Below are positions 35,145-43,218 of a stretch of 64,000 nt of DNA, piece after piece. Origin of the DNA: Candidatus Poribacteria bacterium (GTDB taxonomy: Bacteria > Poribacteria > WGA-4E > WGA-3G); the NCBI GenBank assembly GCA_958295815.1, contig OY282374.1, forward strand, positions 2,438,856 through 2,502,855, read 5' to 3'. The position numbers and the translations under genes are program-made. The stretch's first letter is position 1, and every line of letters starts with the position of its first letter. Below the pieces are notes generated by a model. That model had not been told where the DNA came from and did no database searches. It saw only the letters and a program-made list of their open reading frames with translations.

Positions 35145-35792
35145 ATGAATACAAAGAGTTTAGCCGCCGAATTTATTGGCACGCTCGCGTTAATCTTTTT
35201 TGGGGCAGGCGCGCTGGCAATTGGTGAAGGCGGCTTAATAGAGGTCGGACTCGCTCACAGCTTAGTCGTTATAGGGTTAATTTATGCGTATGGTCACATC
35301 TCAGGCACACATATCAATCCAGCAGTAACACTTGGTCTCCTAATAGCCGGAGAAATCCAAATCGCCGCAGCCATCGGGTACTGGATTGTCCAATTCCTTG
35401 GTGGAATTATGGGAGCAGTGCTACTTAACGTCTTACTTCCGGATCCAGGCGATCTCGGAGTCACAATTTTACGTGAAGATGTGAGTGTAGCTCAAGGACT
35501 TGTCATCGAAATTATACTCACTTTCTTCCTTGTCAACACAATCTTCAATACTGCTGTAAGTGGAAAAGCCGGGCACTTCGACGGACTCGCTATCGGACTA
35601 ACACTCATGTTTTGCATCTTGATGGGGGGACCCTTGACGCGTGCCTCTCTCAATCCAGCACGGACGCTGGGACCCGCCATCGTTAGTGGCAACTACGCCG
35701 ACATCTGGCTCTATTTTGTGGGACCCTGTGTCGGTGCAATCCTCGCCGCTCTCCTTTATATCGGCGTTTTGAAAGACAAAGACGAGGGATAA
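35145..35792 (+). CDS. MIP-family aquaporin/glycerol facilitator
   Basis: A 215-residue membrane channel with six helices, N-terminal AAEFIGTLALIFFGAGALAI, and both pore motifs N-P-A (THINPAVTLG and ASLNPARTLGP). The second motif with R-T-L-G-P and the small size are more aquaporin-like than GlpF-like, but solute choice is not certain. GAGGAGG precedes the ATG; own promoter and terminator. Confidence 0.92.
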   Translation: MNTKSLAAEFIGTLALIFFGAGALAIGEGGLIEVGLAHSLVVIGLIYAYGHISGTHINPAVTLGLLIAGEIQIAAAIGYWIVQFLGGIMGAVLLNVLLPDPGDLGVTILREDVSVAQGLVIEIILTFFLVNTIFNTAVSGKAGHFDGLAIGLTLMFCILMGGPLTRASLNPARTLGPAIVSGNYADIWLYFVGPCVGAILAALLYIGVLKDKDEG

Positions 35793-35814
35793 GCCTTTTA
35801 CCGCAGATAAAAAG

Positions 35815-35849
35815 AAAAGGCTGGCACGTTCACGCGCCAGCCTTTTTTC
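35815..35849. terminator. bidirectional rho-independent terminator
   Basis: GGCTGGC and GCCAGCC with an internal CG pair, flanked by A-rich and T-rich runs. Shared by the convergent aquaporin and Hsp20 genes. Confidence 0.85.
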
Positions 35850-35868
35850 TGGTTTCGATTGTAATGTA

Positions 35869-36321
35869 TTAAGATGTAGTTGCAATCGGAATCTCAGTGG
35901 GTTTCGCATTTTCCGGTTTCGGGATGGACAGCGTCAAAACACCATCGTTGTATTCGGCTTTGATCTTACCTGTCTCAACATTTCTCGGTAGTGTAAAGCT
36001 CCTTTGGAAGCTGCCATACCGTCTCTCCACACGATGATAGTTTTTACCATCTGTTTCTGTTTCTTGTTTCTTTTCGCCTTTGACAGTGAGGCGGTTATCG
36101 GTTACTGAAATGTTGACATCATCTTCTGAAACCCCTGGAAGCTCAGCACGGATTTCAAACCCATCTTCGGTTTCGCAAATGTCTACCGTTGGCATCCAAG
36201 CGGTCTCTTCCGTATCCGTTCCACCTTCGTGTGAACCAAATAGGTCTCCAAAAGCGCGTCCCATTTCGTTGTGAAGGTTGAACAGGTTTCTCATCGGTCT
36301 GCGTGTCGTTATGTAATTCAT
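35869..36321 (-). CDS. Hsp20/alpha-crystallin small heat-shock protein
   Basis: A 150-residue ATP-independent chaperone. The alpha-crystallin domain spans residues 45-135 (WMPTVDICETEDGFEIRAEL, PGVSEDDVNISVTDNRLTVK, YGSFQRSFTLPRNV, AEYNDGVLTLSIPK), with the C-terminal I-P-I motif (TEIPIATTS) used for oligomer assembly. No CIRCE element is seen upstream. Confidence 0.93.
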   Translation of the reverse strand: MNYITTRRPMRNLFNLHNEMGRAFGDLFGSHEGGTDTEETAWMPTVDICETEDGFEIRAELPGVSEDDVNISVTDNRLTVKGEKKQETETDGKNYHRVERRYGSFQRSFTLPRNVETGKIKAEYNDGVLTLSIPKPENAKPTEIPIATTS

Positions 36322-36738
36322 TTTTTTCTCCTTATGAATTGTGTTTATGTAAATGTTAGAGGCAAGTTTTTGCCAATCGTATTCGAAGCAATCCGAGCGG
36401 TTGCCTCTCTGTTTTGTATATAAGCAAATTGCGTGCCAAAGATGCTTTTCACATGCCCAATAGCCAGAGTAAGCGCGGATTCCTAAGCACTGTAGGCATT
36501 GGCTCTTTAGTTTCTTTTCGCAGGCAGCATTGTATAGTAGGATTTACAGAAAAATAGGTAGGAAGTATGGATTGCCATTTTGACCCCACCCTTGCCACTG
36601 TGGCATTACGTAATGTCAAAATGACTTTAAGTGATTAAGGATAGGTTAGACGCGTTACTGCAGCGAAAAGATTATCTTACACCTTTGGGCATTCAAGTAT
36701 TTCGCCACCGTTGAAAAGGATAATTGATTCAGATTGCA
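36322..36738. other. intergenic region with a 9-bp inverted repeat
   Basis: CATTTTGAC (36576-36584) and GTCAAAATG (36615-36623) form an inverted repeat around GCCACTGTGGC. It lies upstream of hsp20 and beyond the end of the uridine kinase gene. Could be an operator or terminator; no gene seen. Confidence 0.45.
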
Positions 36739-37392
36739 TTAAGACGAAGAGGTATTTTCTTGGATCAGACTTCGGATGCCTGCGACCAGTGTGTGCAATG
36801 CGACTGGATTTTCGTCTTGGAACGGGATAATCATATCAGCGTACTGCTTACAAGGCTCAGTATAGACTGGAAAATTGGGAAGGACATCACGTCGGTACCA
36901 ATTGATAGCCCACTCCAGATCACCATCGCGTTGTGCGACATCGCGTAGCATCCGGCGCAGTACACGCTCGTGGGCATCCACATCGAGGAACAGTTTGATG
37001 TCCATCAGATCCCGCAGATCTTCACTCCAGTAAATAAGATGTCCTTCTACGATGACGACATCGCTGGGTTGAACGTTTGACTTTTCCGTTCCACGCTGCG
37101 CTGCGCGGGTCCCGGGGGTAGGAATTTCAATAGCATCACGATCGCGAAGTTTCTTGATATCTGAGATGAGGGCATCCCATAAAACAGCATCTGGATGATT
37201 AGCAGTAATCACGCGCTCCCGTTCTGCTTCGGTATATTCCGACCAGTCGCGAAAATACGAGTCTTGGTTCAGCACAACAGGCACGAATTCCTTGAGTTCT
37301 GCTGACAAGGCGTTCGCAAACGTTGTTTTTCCAGAGGCAGAACCGCCCATAATCCCAACAGTGATCGGCGTGAAATGATCATTTTTTGGCAT
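36739..37392 (-). CDS. udk: uridine kinase-type phosphotransferase
   Basis: A 217-residue P-loop kinase: Walker A GGSASGKTTF, NQDSYFRDW (the D-x-Y/F substrate loop), VIVEGHLIYW (Walker B-like) and the lid VLRRMLRDVAQRDGD. It should phosphorylate uridine or cytidine using ATP or GTP, in pyrimidine salvage. This fits the nucleoside-type BMP transporter further right. The ATG at 37392 is set by GGAG at the usual distance. Family certain; phosphoribulokinase is the only close alternative. Confidence 0.82.
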   Translation of the reverse strand: MPKNDHFTPITVGIMGGSASGKTTFANALSAELKEFVPVVLNQDSYFRDWSEYTEAERERVITANHPDAVLWDALISDIKKLRDRDAIEIPTPGTRAAQRGTEKSNVQPSDVVIVEGHLIYWSEDLRDLMDIKLFLDVDAHERVLRRMLRDVAQRDGDLEWAINWYRRDVLPNFPVYTEPCKQYADMIIPFQDENPVALHTLVAGIRSLIQENTSSS

Positions 37393-37526
37393 AGTTTTCT
37401 CCGTCCCTTCGTTCTTTCCGTATATTAACACACGTCGGCTTACGGGTCAACGCTATTTTTCCTATAAGCGGAATATACGTAGTGATGCTGTAACGATAGG
37501 CACAATCAAATATGAATCCTTATCTT

Positions 37527-37566
37527 GAAAATCCTTGAATCCTGTAAATCTTGGTTCTGACAATCC
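37527..37566. repeat. dispersed intergenic repeat, type A
   Basis: AAAATCCTTGAATCCTGTAA, then ATCTTGGTTCTGACAATC; see copies at 6371, 28597 and 43141. Confidence 0.6.
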
Positions 37567-37591
37567 ATAATCCACAGCCCTTAAAAGAAAT

Positions 37592-37620
37592 TTGACTTGG
37601 ATTAAAAAGTATGTTATTAT
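37592..37620 (+). promoter_or_regulatory. sigma-70-type promoter of the aroF leader
   Basis: TTGACT (37592-37597), 17 bp, TATTAT (37615-37620), about 180 bases upstream of the leader peptide ATG. Confidence 0.6.
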
Positions 37621-37679
37621 ATAATAATAGCAGACATTTAATAAGAATTACAGCGTACATATCGCGAAAGTGTGGTCTC

Positions 37680-37709
37680 TCACGAAAAAATATAAACGTT
37701 TTTTCGTGA
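37680..37709. other. perfect 11-bp hairpin in the aroF 5' leader
   Basis: TCACGAAAAAA, loop TATAAACG, TTTTTTCGTGA. It lies between the promoter and the leader peptide. It resembles an intrinsic terminator (the T-run is in the stem) and may be an RNA-stability or protein-binding element. Confidence 0.5.
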
Positions 37710-37802
37710 ATAACGTCTTAGGTTATAGGAAATCCACTTTAGCACATTTGCTTTTGACCTTGGTGTAAATATCTTATCCCCGAATTTTACAGGAACTTAA
37801 TA

Positions 37803-37985
37803 ATGCGAACGCTTCAGGACAATACCACTACAGCACAAATACCCCGTCTACAGATGGCTCCGTCTTCTTTACGGAACGGTTCCCTTAACGCGTGGTTTAC
37901 TTTTACATCTTTTGTGTTGTTAAATGCTGGACTCGGCTTGTCCTTGTACCTGTACCTTTATTTGTACAGCTACGCCAGGTGGTGA
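37803..37985 (+). CDS. tyrosine-rich leader peptide of the aroF attenuator
   Basis: A 60-residue frame with ribosome site AGGAA before its ATG. Its last residues are LYLYLYLYSYARW: five Tyr codons within eleven codons, then Trp and UGA. An intrinsic terminator (38030-38069) lies between it and the DAHP synthase gene, which makes the first committed step of aromatic amino-acid synthesis. This is the classic layout of transcription attenuation: ribosomes stalling at Tyr codons when Tyr-tRNA is scarce would leave GGTGGTGA (37978-37985) free to pair with TCACCACC (38024-38031), which shares two bases with the terminator stem. No family is recognised for the peptide, as expected for a leader. Confidence 0.6.
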   Translation: MRTLQDNTTTAQIPRLQMAPSSLRNGSLNAWFTFTSFVLLNAGLGLSLYLYLYLYSYARW

Positions 37986-38029
37986 AGCTTCGTAAGCGAT
38001 GCTATTTTTGACCGATTTCATTATCACCA

Positions 38030-38069
38030 CCCAGCGTTGAAGAAGAATTCAATGTTGGGTATTTTTTTT
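38030..38069 (+). terminator. attenuator terminator upstream of aroF
   Basis: CCCAGCGTTGAA, loop GAAGAA, TTCAATGTTGGG pair over 12 bp (two G-U pairs), followed by TA and eight Ts. It sits 45 bases after the leader peptide stop and 150 bases before the DAHP synthase ATG, so it must control entry into that gene. Confidence 0.8.
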
Positions 38070-38218
38070 AATCGAATTTATTTGCTATAGGACAGAATCC
38101 CTTTACGGTGCGACTTGCACACTGGGGTCCCCACTCAGGACTCCCATAGCGAACAGCGTCCGGGACATGCCGCGAAGGGCTAAACTTACTACTAAAAAGG
38201 CGGAGGTAGTTGAAAAGC

Positions 38219-39235
38219 ATGGTAATCGTGACCAAGACCGATGCGACCCAGGCAGATATTGATGCAGTCGTTAAACGGATCGAAAGTGTTGGGTTAAAAG
38301 CTCAAATCTCAACCGGCGAACGTCACACAGTCATCGGTGTAATAGGAGATAAAACGTTGCTTGGTGATATTCCGATAGAGTCAATGTCCGGTGTTGACCG
38401 AACAATGCCGATTACGGCTCCATTCAAATTGGCGAGCCGCGAGTTCAAGGATGAACCGACGGTTATTGCGGTCAATGACACAAAAATTGGTGGGCGGCAA
38501 GTCCCTGTCATCGCTGGACCTTGCGCTGTAGAGAGCACAGAACAGATCGTAACTATTGCCCGATTGGTTCAAAAATCAGGTGCGAGTTTCATCAGAGGTG
38601 GTGCCTTTAAGCCGAGAACAGGACCTTATAGCTTCCAAGGCTACGGTGAAGACGCACTCAAAATGCTACAAGATGCGAAAGATGAAACAGGCCTCGGCAT
38701 CGTCACTGAAGTTATGACACCTCACGAAGTGGAACTCGTCGGAGAATATACAGACATGTTCCAACTCGGTACGCGGAACATGACGAATTTCTATCTACTC
38801 CGTGAAGTCGGACGCGCTCAGAAACCCGTCATTCTCAAGCGTGGGATGTCCGCAACAATTGAAGAATGGTTGCTCGCCGCTGAGTATATTCTCGCAGAGG
38901 GAAACCCCGATGTCATTCTATGCGAACGTGGAATCCGCACCTTTGAGACGCACACCCGCAATACGCTTGATCTGAACGCAGTCCCCGTCATTCACGAATT
39001 AAGCCATCTGCCTATAGTTGTGGATCCAAGCCATGGCACAGGCATCCGGAGCTTAGTATGTGATATGACAAAAGCGTCCGTAGCCGCTGGCGCAGATGGA
39101 ATACTTCTTGAAGTGCATCACGATCCTGATCATTCAATGACAGGAGATGGGGCACAGTCGCTCTTCCCAGATCAATTTGAGGCACTGATGCAGGAACTCA
39201 AACCCATCGCTATTGCTGTCGGTCGCGAAATGTAA
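38219..39235 (+). CDS. aroF: 3-deoxy-7-phosphoheptulonate (DAHP) synthase, type I-beta
   Basis: A 338-residue enzyme joining phosphoenolpyruvate and erythrose 4-phosphate, first step of the shikimate pathway. Residues 1-70 are the ferredoxin-like regulatory domain ([33 protein letters not shown]), followed by the TIM barrel: [76 protein letters not shown] (metal-ligand His) and EVHHDPD. The ATG at 38219 begins at the conserved N-terminus and lies behind GGAGG (12 bases, rather long); a TTG nine bases upstream is too near the site. Regulated at transcription by the attenuator in front and probably also by the N-terminal domain. Confidence 0.93.
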   Translation: MVIVTKTDATQADIDAVVKRIESVGLKAQISTGERHTVIGVIGDKTLLGDIPIESMSGVDRTMPITAPFKLASREFKDEPTVIAVNDTKIGGRQVPVIAGPCAVESTEQIVTIARLVQKSGASFIRGGAFKPRTGPYSFQGYGEDALKMLQDAKDETGLGIVTEVMTPHEVELVGEYTDMFQLGTRNMTNFYLLREVGRAQKPVILKRGMSATIEEWLLAAEYILAEGNPDVILCERGIRTFETHTRNTLDLNAVPVIHELSHLPIVVDPSHGTGIRSLVCDMTKASVAAGADGILLEVHHDPDHSMTGDGAQSLFPDQFEALMQELKPIAIAVGREM

Positions 39236-39246
39236 ACGTAAAATGT

Positions 39247-39290
39247 GGTGATCGTAACGGGTGGCTACAAAAACCACCTTTACGATTACC
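39247..39290 (+). terminator. long hairpin after aroF
   Basis: GGTGATCGTAA and TTACGATTACC pair over 11 bp, with a second inner stem GGTGG/CCACC. No T-run follows. It starts 11 bases after the aroF stop, so it is likely a terminator or 3'-end protection hairpin. Confidence 0.6.
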
Positions 39291-39389
39291 GACGCATCAC
39301 TTAAAGAAACTCACAAACCGCTCCGTATTTACAAACTACCGTGGTTCATAGAGAATGCCATCGGTTTTTCATGCCCTACGCTACGCGCT

Positions 39390-39418
39390 TTGATTAGAAA
39401 ACTTAGACCTGGTATAAT
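39390..39418 (+). promoter_or_regulatory. sigma-70-type promoter of leuA
   Basis: TTGATT at 39390-39395, 17-bp spacer, perfect TATAAT at 39413-39418, about 45 bases before the GTG start. Confidence 0.75.
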
Positions 39419-39462
39419 CAGAGAAATAAGAAAATAAACACAATATTTGGAGGAACACAGCC

Positions 39463-41016
39463 GTGGACGATTTTGAAGCTAATCAGCAAAAAGTCTATAT
39501 TTTTGATACAACACTCCGTGATGCAGAACAGACACCAGGTGCTGCGCTCGGTATCGAGGAAAAATTGGAGATTGCCAAGCACCTCGCCAGACTAAATGTT
39601 GATATTATCGAAGCCGGATTCCCGATTTCGTCACCGGGTGATTTCGAGGCAGTCCAACGGATCGCTAACGAAGTGGAAGGACCCGAAATTTGCGCCCTCT
39701 CTCGCGTTGTGGAAAAAGACATTACTGCCGCTTGGAAAGCGATTGAGGATGCCCCGCGTGCCCGCATTCACACTTTTGTTGGGACATCATCGATTCACAT
39801 GGGACGTATCACGCGAACAACGCCTGCCGATACACTACGGATGGCAACCGAGGCAGTCGCTTACGCAAAAAGTTTATGTGAAAACCACCCGGATGCGAAT
39901 GTCGAGTTCTCACCCATGGATGCAGGACGTACCGAACTACCGTTCCTTTATGAAGTCGTTGAAGCCACGATCGCTGCGGGGGCAACCGTTGTTAATATAC
40001 CTGAAACCGTCGGATGGACAGTCCCGACAGAATTCGGTGAATTGATTAAAGGCATCGTGGAAAACGTGCCAAATGTTAAGGATGCCATTATCAGCGTACA
40101 CTGCCACAACGATCTCGGATTAGCAGTGGCAAACAGCCTTATAGCAGTTGAGCAAGGCGCGCGGCAGATAGAATGTACAATCAACGGGCTTGGAGAACGC
40201 GCCGGGAATACCTCGCTCGAAGAGGTCGTCATGGCAATCCGAACACGACGTGATTACTTCAAAGAATATTACACGGAGATTAACGCCAAGGAGATCGTCC
40301 CGATTAGTCGGCGTGTTAGTCGAACGATGGGCATTGCGGTTCAACCGAACAAGGCAATCGTTGGTGCAAACGCTTTCGCACACAGTTCCGGTATCCATCA
40401 AGACGGTATTATCAAATCGCGCGTGACTTTTGAAATCATCGATCCCAAAGAGATCGGCTGGAAAGAGAGTCAGCTCATCCTCAGCCCCCGTTCTGGACGC
40501 AACGCGCTCAGACACCGTCTCAGTGAACTCGGCTACGAGGTGAAACCGGAAGAGTTGGACAAAGTTTATGAACGGTTCCTCAGTGTTGCAGACAAGAAAA
40601 AATCGGTGCAGGATGCCGACCTTGAAGCGATTATGAGCGATGAAATCCGGTCAATCCCCGCTGTCTATGAACTCGACTATATTCAGGTTGTGAGTGGAAC
40701 GAGGATCTCACCGACCACAACAGTCGGGATTCGGACGGAAGGCAAAGTGATTGAATTGGCATCAACCGGCGACGGACCTGTTGACGCGGCGTTTAAAGCG
40801 ATCAGCAAGATCGTTGACATTCAACTGAATCTGATTGATTACCAGATCCGCTCTGTAACCGAAGGCGAAGACGCTATTGGTGAAGTCTCGTTGAAGGTAC
40901 AAGACAACGGGAACATCATCACGGGGCACGGTGCCAGCACGGACATCATTGAAGCCAGCGCACGCGCTTATGTCCATGCGGTTAACAAACTCATTCAGAT
41001 CCGTTCTGAAGGTTAA
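39463..41016 (+). CDS. leuA: 2-isopropylmalate synthase
   Basis: A 517-residue enzyme condensing acetyl-CoA with 2-ketoisovalerate, the first step of leucine synthesis. FDTTLRDAEQTPGA is the metal-binding N-terminus of the TIM barrel, AGFPISSPGDF and VHCHNDLGLAVANSL carry further active-site residues (the H-x-H metal ligands), and GANAFAHSSGIHQDG starts the linker. The C-terminal regulatory leucine-binding domain (IQVVSGTRISPTTTVGI.. and GHGASTDIIEASARAYVHAVN) is complete. Starts with GTG behind GGAGGAA. The GHGASTDI motif favours leuA over homocitrate or citramalate synthase. Confidence 0.93.
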   Translation: MDDFEANQQKVYIFDTTLRDAEQTPGAALGIEEKLEIAKHLARLNVDIIEAGFPISSPGDFEAVQRIANEVEGPEICALSRVVEKDITAAWKAIEDAPRARIHTFVGTSSIHMGRITRTTPADTLRMATEAVAYAKSLCENHPDANVEFSPMDAGRTELPFLYEVVEATIAAGATVVNIPETVGWTVPTEFGELIKGIVENVPNVKDAIISVHCHNDLGLAVANSLIAVEQGARQIECTINGLGERAGNTSLEEVVMAIRTRRDYFKEYYTEINAKEIVPISRRVSRTMGIAVQPNKAIVGANAFAHSSGIHQDGIIKSRVTFEIIDPKEIGWKESQLILSPRSGRNALRHRLSELGYEVKPEELDKVYERFLSVADKKKSVQDADLEAIMSDEIRSIPAVYELDYIQVVSGTRISPTTTVGIRTEGKVIELASTGDGPVDAAFKAISKIVDIQLNLIDYQIRSVTEGEDAIGEVSLKVQDNGNIITGHGASTDIIEASARAYVHAVNKLIQIRSEG

Positions 41017-41071
41017 GACCACGTAGAAATATGTACTCGTAAAATGTAACACATTTCATCCCTAATACCAC

Positions 41072-41107
41072 AAAAAGCCCTCTTGGAAAATTCCAGAGGG
41101 CTTTTTT
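41072..41107. terminator. bidirectional rho-independent terminator
   Basis: AAAAAGCCCTCTTGGAA and TTCCAGAGGGCTTTTTT pair around a short loop. Serves the convergent leuA and pepA genes. Confidence 0.9.
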
Positions 41108-41128
41108 GTTTAACTTATTAAGGAAAAT

Positions 41129-42616
41129 CTACCAATCCTCAACCAATTGTACCAACAGCCGCACGCCGTAGCCCGACGCACCTTCAGGGATATAGGTAGA
41201 GCCTTTCATCCCCCATGCAGTCCCAGCAATGTCGAGATGTACCCAGGGATAACCCTCAGCGAACTTCTTCAAGAACGCACCACCAGCAATCGTGCCAGCA
41301 CCACCGTCACCGATGTTTTGTACATCCGCAATCTTGCTTTTTACGCCTTCGTCGTAATCGTCCCAAAGCGGCAATTCCCAGACACGCTCGTGCGTCTTGA
41401 TCGCTGCTGACTTCACTTTTTCCATCAGTTCGGGATCCGTGGTCATGGCACCAGCCGCTATATGTCCTAAACAGGTAATCACAGCACCCGTCAGTGTCGC
41501 CAAGTCGATAACACCTTTGGGGTTATATTGTGCTGACCATCCGAGAGCATCCGCCAATACCAAGCGTCCCTCGGCGTCTGTGTTGAGAATCTCAATTGTT
41601 TTCCCACCGTAGGAGGTTACAACATCACCAGGCTTAATAGCCGTTCCGCTGGGCATATTCTCCGTTGCAGCAACCACACCGATCACCCGCACATTCGGTT
41701 TGAGTTGACCGATGACTTGCATCGCACCTATCACAGCAGCAGCACCCGACATATCATGTTTCATCTCGTGCATACCGCCTCCAGATTTCAGGGAAATTCC
41801 GCCTGTGTCAAACGTGATGCCTTTTCCGACAAGCACGACTGTATCTTGTCCTTCACCGTCAGGAACATATTCGAGAATGATAAACCGAGGCTCTTCAACA
41901 CTGCCCTGTGCAACAGCAAGGAGGGTTCGGAAACCCTTCTCTTCCAGCGTCGCTTTGTCAAAAATCTCACAACCCAGACCTGTCGTTTCTGCCACTGCTT
42001 CTGCCTTTTCAGCAAGCTGCGTCGGTGTGAGATAGTTTGCGGGTTGATTGCTCAAATCACGGGCAAGGAGCGTACCACTGGCTATCGCTTCCCCACGCTG
42101 GACAGCCTCTTCTATTGTTTCTCTGCTATGCTCGTTATCGACCAAAAACGTCATAGATTCAATCTGCTTCTTATCGTCTTCATCACCGCTGTCGGTTTTG
42201 TGCTCGTTGAATTGATAGAGTGAAAGCAAACACGCCTCAGTAGCCCCTTGAATCATTTCAGGTGTCGCTTCTACAGGGATCGGAATCGTAACAGTTCTTA
42301 ACCCCATATCCCGGATCGTTTTTGCAGCGTGTCCTGCTGCCTGACGTACCCTCTCAACAGTGAGATCATGGTATTCACCCAAACCCACGAGCAGCACACG
42401 GGGTGTACTTATGACTCCATTTGTATACAGCCAGCTTGTAGTTTTGTGTTTACCTGTGAAGTCACCAAGGTTCATGACGTCCCGAATTCGGCCACCGAGT
42501 GCCTGTTCTATATTTTGGAGAGGTGCACTGTAGAAATCTGGGTTTTCCAATACACCGATGGCAAGGACATCGCTCTGCTCTTGCGCAAACCCACCGGTTT
42601 TGACAGTAATATTCAT
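41129..42616 (-). CDS. pepA: leucyl aminopeptidase (M17)
   Basis: A 495-residue cytosolic zinc/manganese aminopeptidase. The C-terminal catalytic domain has the metal-binding and catalytic lysine segment VGKGITFDTGGISLKSGGG, the HDMSGAAAVIG helix and the signature N-T-D-A-E-G-R-L with the catalytic arginine. N-terminal domain (residues 1-160) is normal. It releases N-terminal residues from peptides. ATG behind AAGGAG. Length is normal for the family. Confidence 0.94.
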   Translation of the reverse strand: MNITVKTGGFAQEQSDVLAIGVLENPDFYSAPLQNIEQALGGRIRDVMNLGDFTGKHKTTSWLYTNGVISTPRVLLVGLGEYHDLTVERVRQAAGHAAKTIRDMGLRTVTIPIPVEATPEMIQGATEACLLSLYQFNEHKTDSGDEDDKKQIESMTFLVDNEHSRETIEEAVQRGEAIASGTLLARDLSNQPANYLTPTQLAEKAEAVAETTGLGCEIFDKATLEEKGFRTLLAVAQGSVEEPRFIILEYVPDGEGQDTVVLVGKGITFDTGGISLKSGGGMHEMKHDMSGAAAVIGAMQVIGQLKPNVRVIGVVAATENMPSGTAIKPGDVVTSYGGKTIEILNTDAEGRLVLADALGWSAQYNPKGVIDLATLTGAVITCLGHIAAGAMTTDPELMEKVKSAAIKTHERVWELPLWDDYDEGVKSKIADVQNIGDGGAGTIAGGAFLKKFAEGYPWVHLDIAGTAWGMKGSTYIPEGASGYGVRLLVQLVEDW

Positions 42617-42814
42617 TATTGCTCCTTTTTATGGTAGATTTTAGAATTACTTTGACACTATCAAAAGTCCTCAACCCCCTATAGAATCAACGGTATGAAT
42701 GCCTTATGGCATTCCCCGCCCCTTATCAGGGGGACTGGGGAATTTCAAGACAATGTAATGTCTACATATTTTTAGAATTCACCATAGTTATATATTTCCG
42801 CGCATATTATAATA

Positions 42815-43120
42815 TTATCCGCTTCGCATTCCGGTCAGAACGACCAAAGGCTCTTTACTCGTAACTGTAATTGAATGATAGGTGTTTGCGGGGACATCTA
42901 CCCGATCCCCTTGTTCGATGGTACCCTGTGCGTCGGCAACCTTCACATCCGCTGTGCCAGACAACACGCAGACGACTTCGTCTTGGGTGTGGATATAGTC
43001 GAGATAGGCACCACCCGGACGACCGCTCCACTCATAAGCATTGAAACCCTCAGTCTGTAACTGTTGTTTTAAAGCGTTTGCATCCGCATGCTGTTCCGAC
43101 CAACGCGACTTCCAACTCAT
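42815..43120 (-). CDS. cupin-domain protein
   Basis: A 101-residue protein with a cupin fold: YLDYIHTQDEVVCVLSGTAD (motif 1, with one His and Glu where three are usual) and VPANTYHSITVTSKEPLVV (motif 2 with His). Metal binding may be weaker than in the cupin at 34540. Behind AGGAGGG. Function unknown; lies in front of the formate dehydrogenase gene end but is separated by a repeat. Confidence 0.75.
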   Translation of the reverse strand: MSWKSRWSEQHADANALKQQLQTEGFNAYEWSGRPGGAYLDYIHTQDEVVCVLSGTADVKVADAQGTIEQGDRVDVPANTYHSITVTSKEPLVVLTGMRSG

Positions 43121-43140
43121 AGTGTCCCTCCTTGATTCAT

Positions 43141-43186
43141 CCTGATAATCTTAAAATCCTGATAATCCTGGTTCTGACAATTCACC
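43141..43186. repeat. dispersed intergenic repeat, type A
   Basis: CCTGATAATCTTAAAATCCT, then GATAATCCTGGTTCTGACAA; a type-A copy as at 6371, 28597 and 37527. Confidence 0.6.
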
Positions 43187-43218
43187 ATTAACCGTTAATA
43201 CTTCTTACCCATAACCCA

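Noticed and set aside
38090..38200. Possible riboswitch between the attenuator and aroF
   Set aside because: There is a small TGGGGTCCCCA hairpin but no known aptamer core could be matched; the leader peptide explains regulation better.
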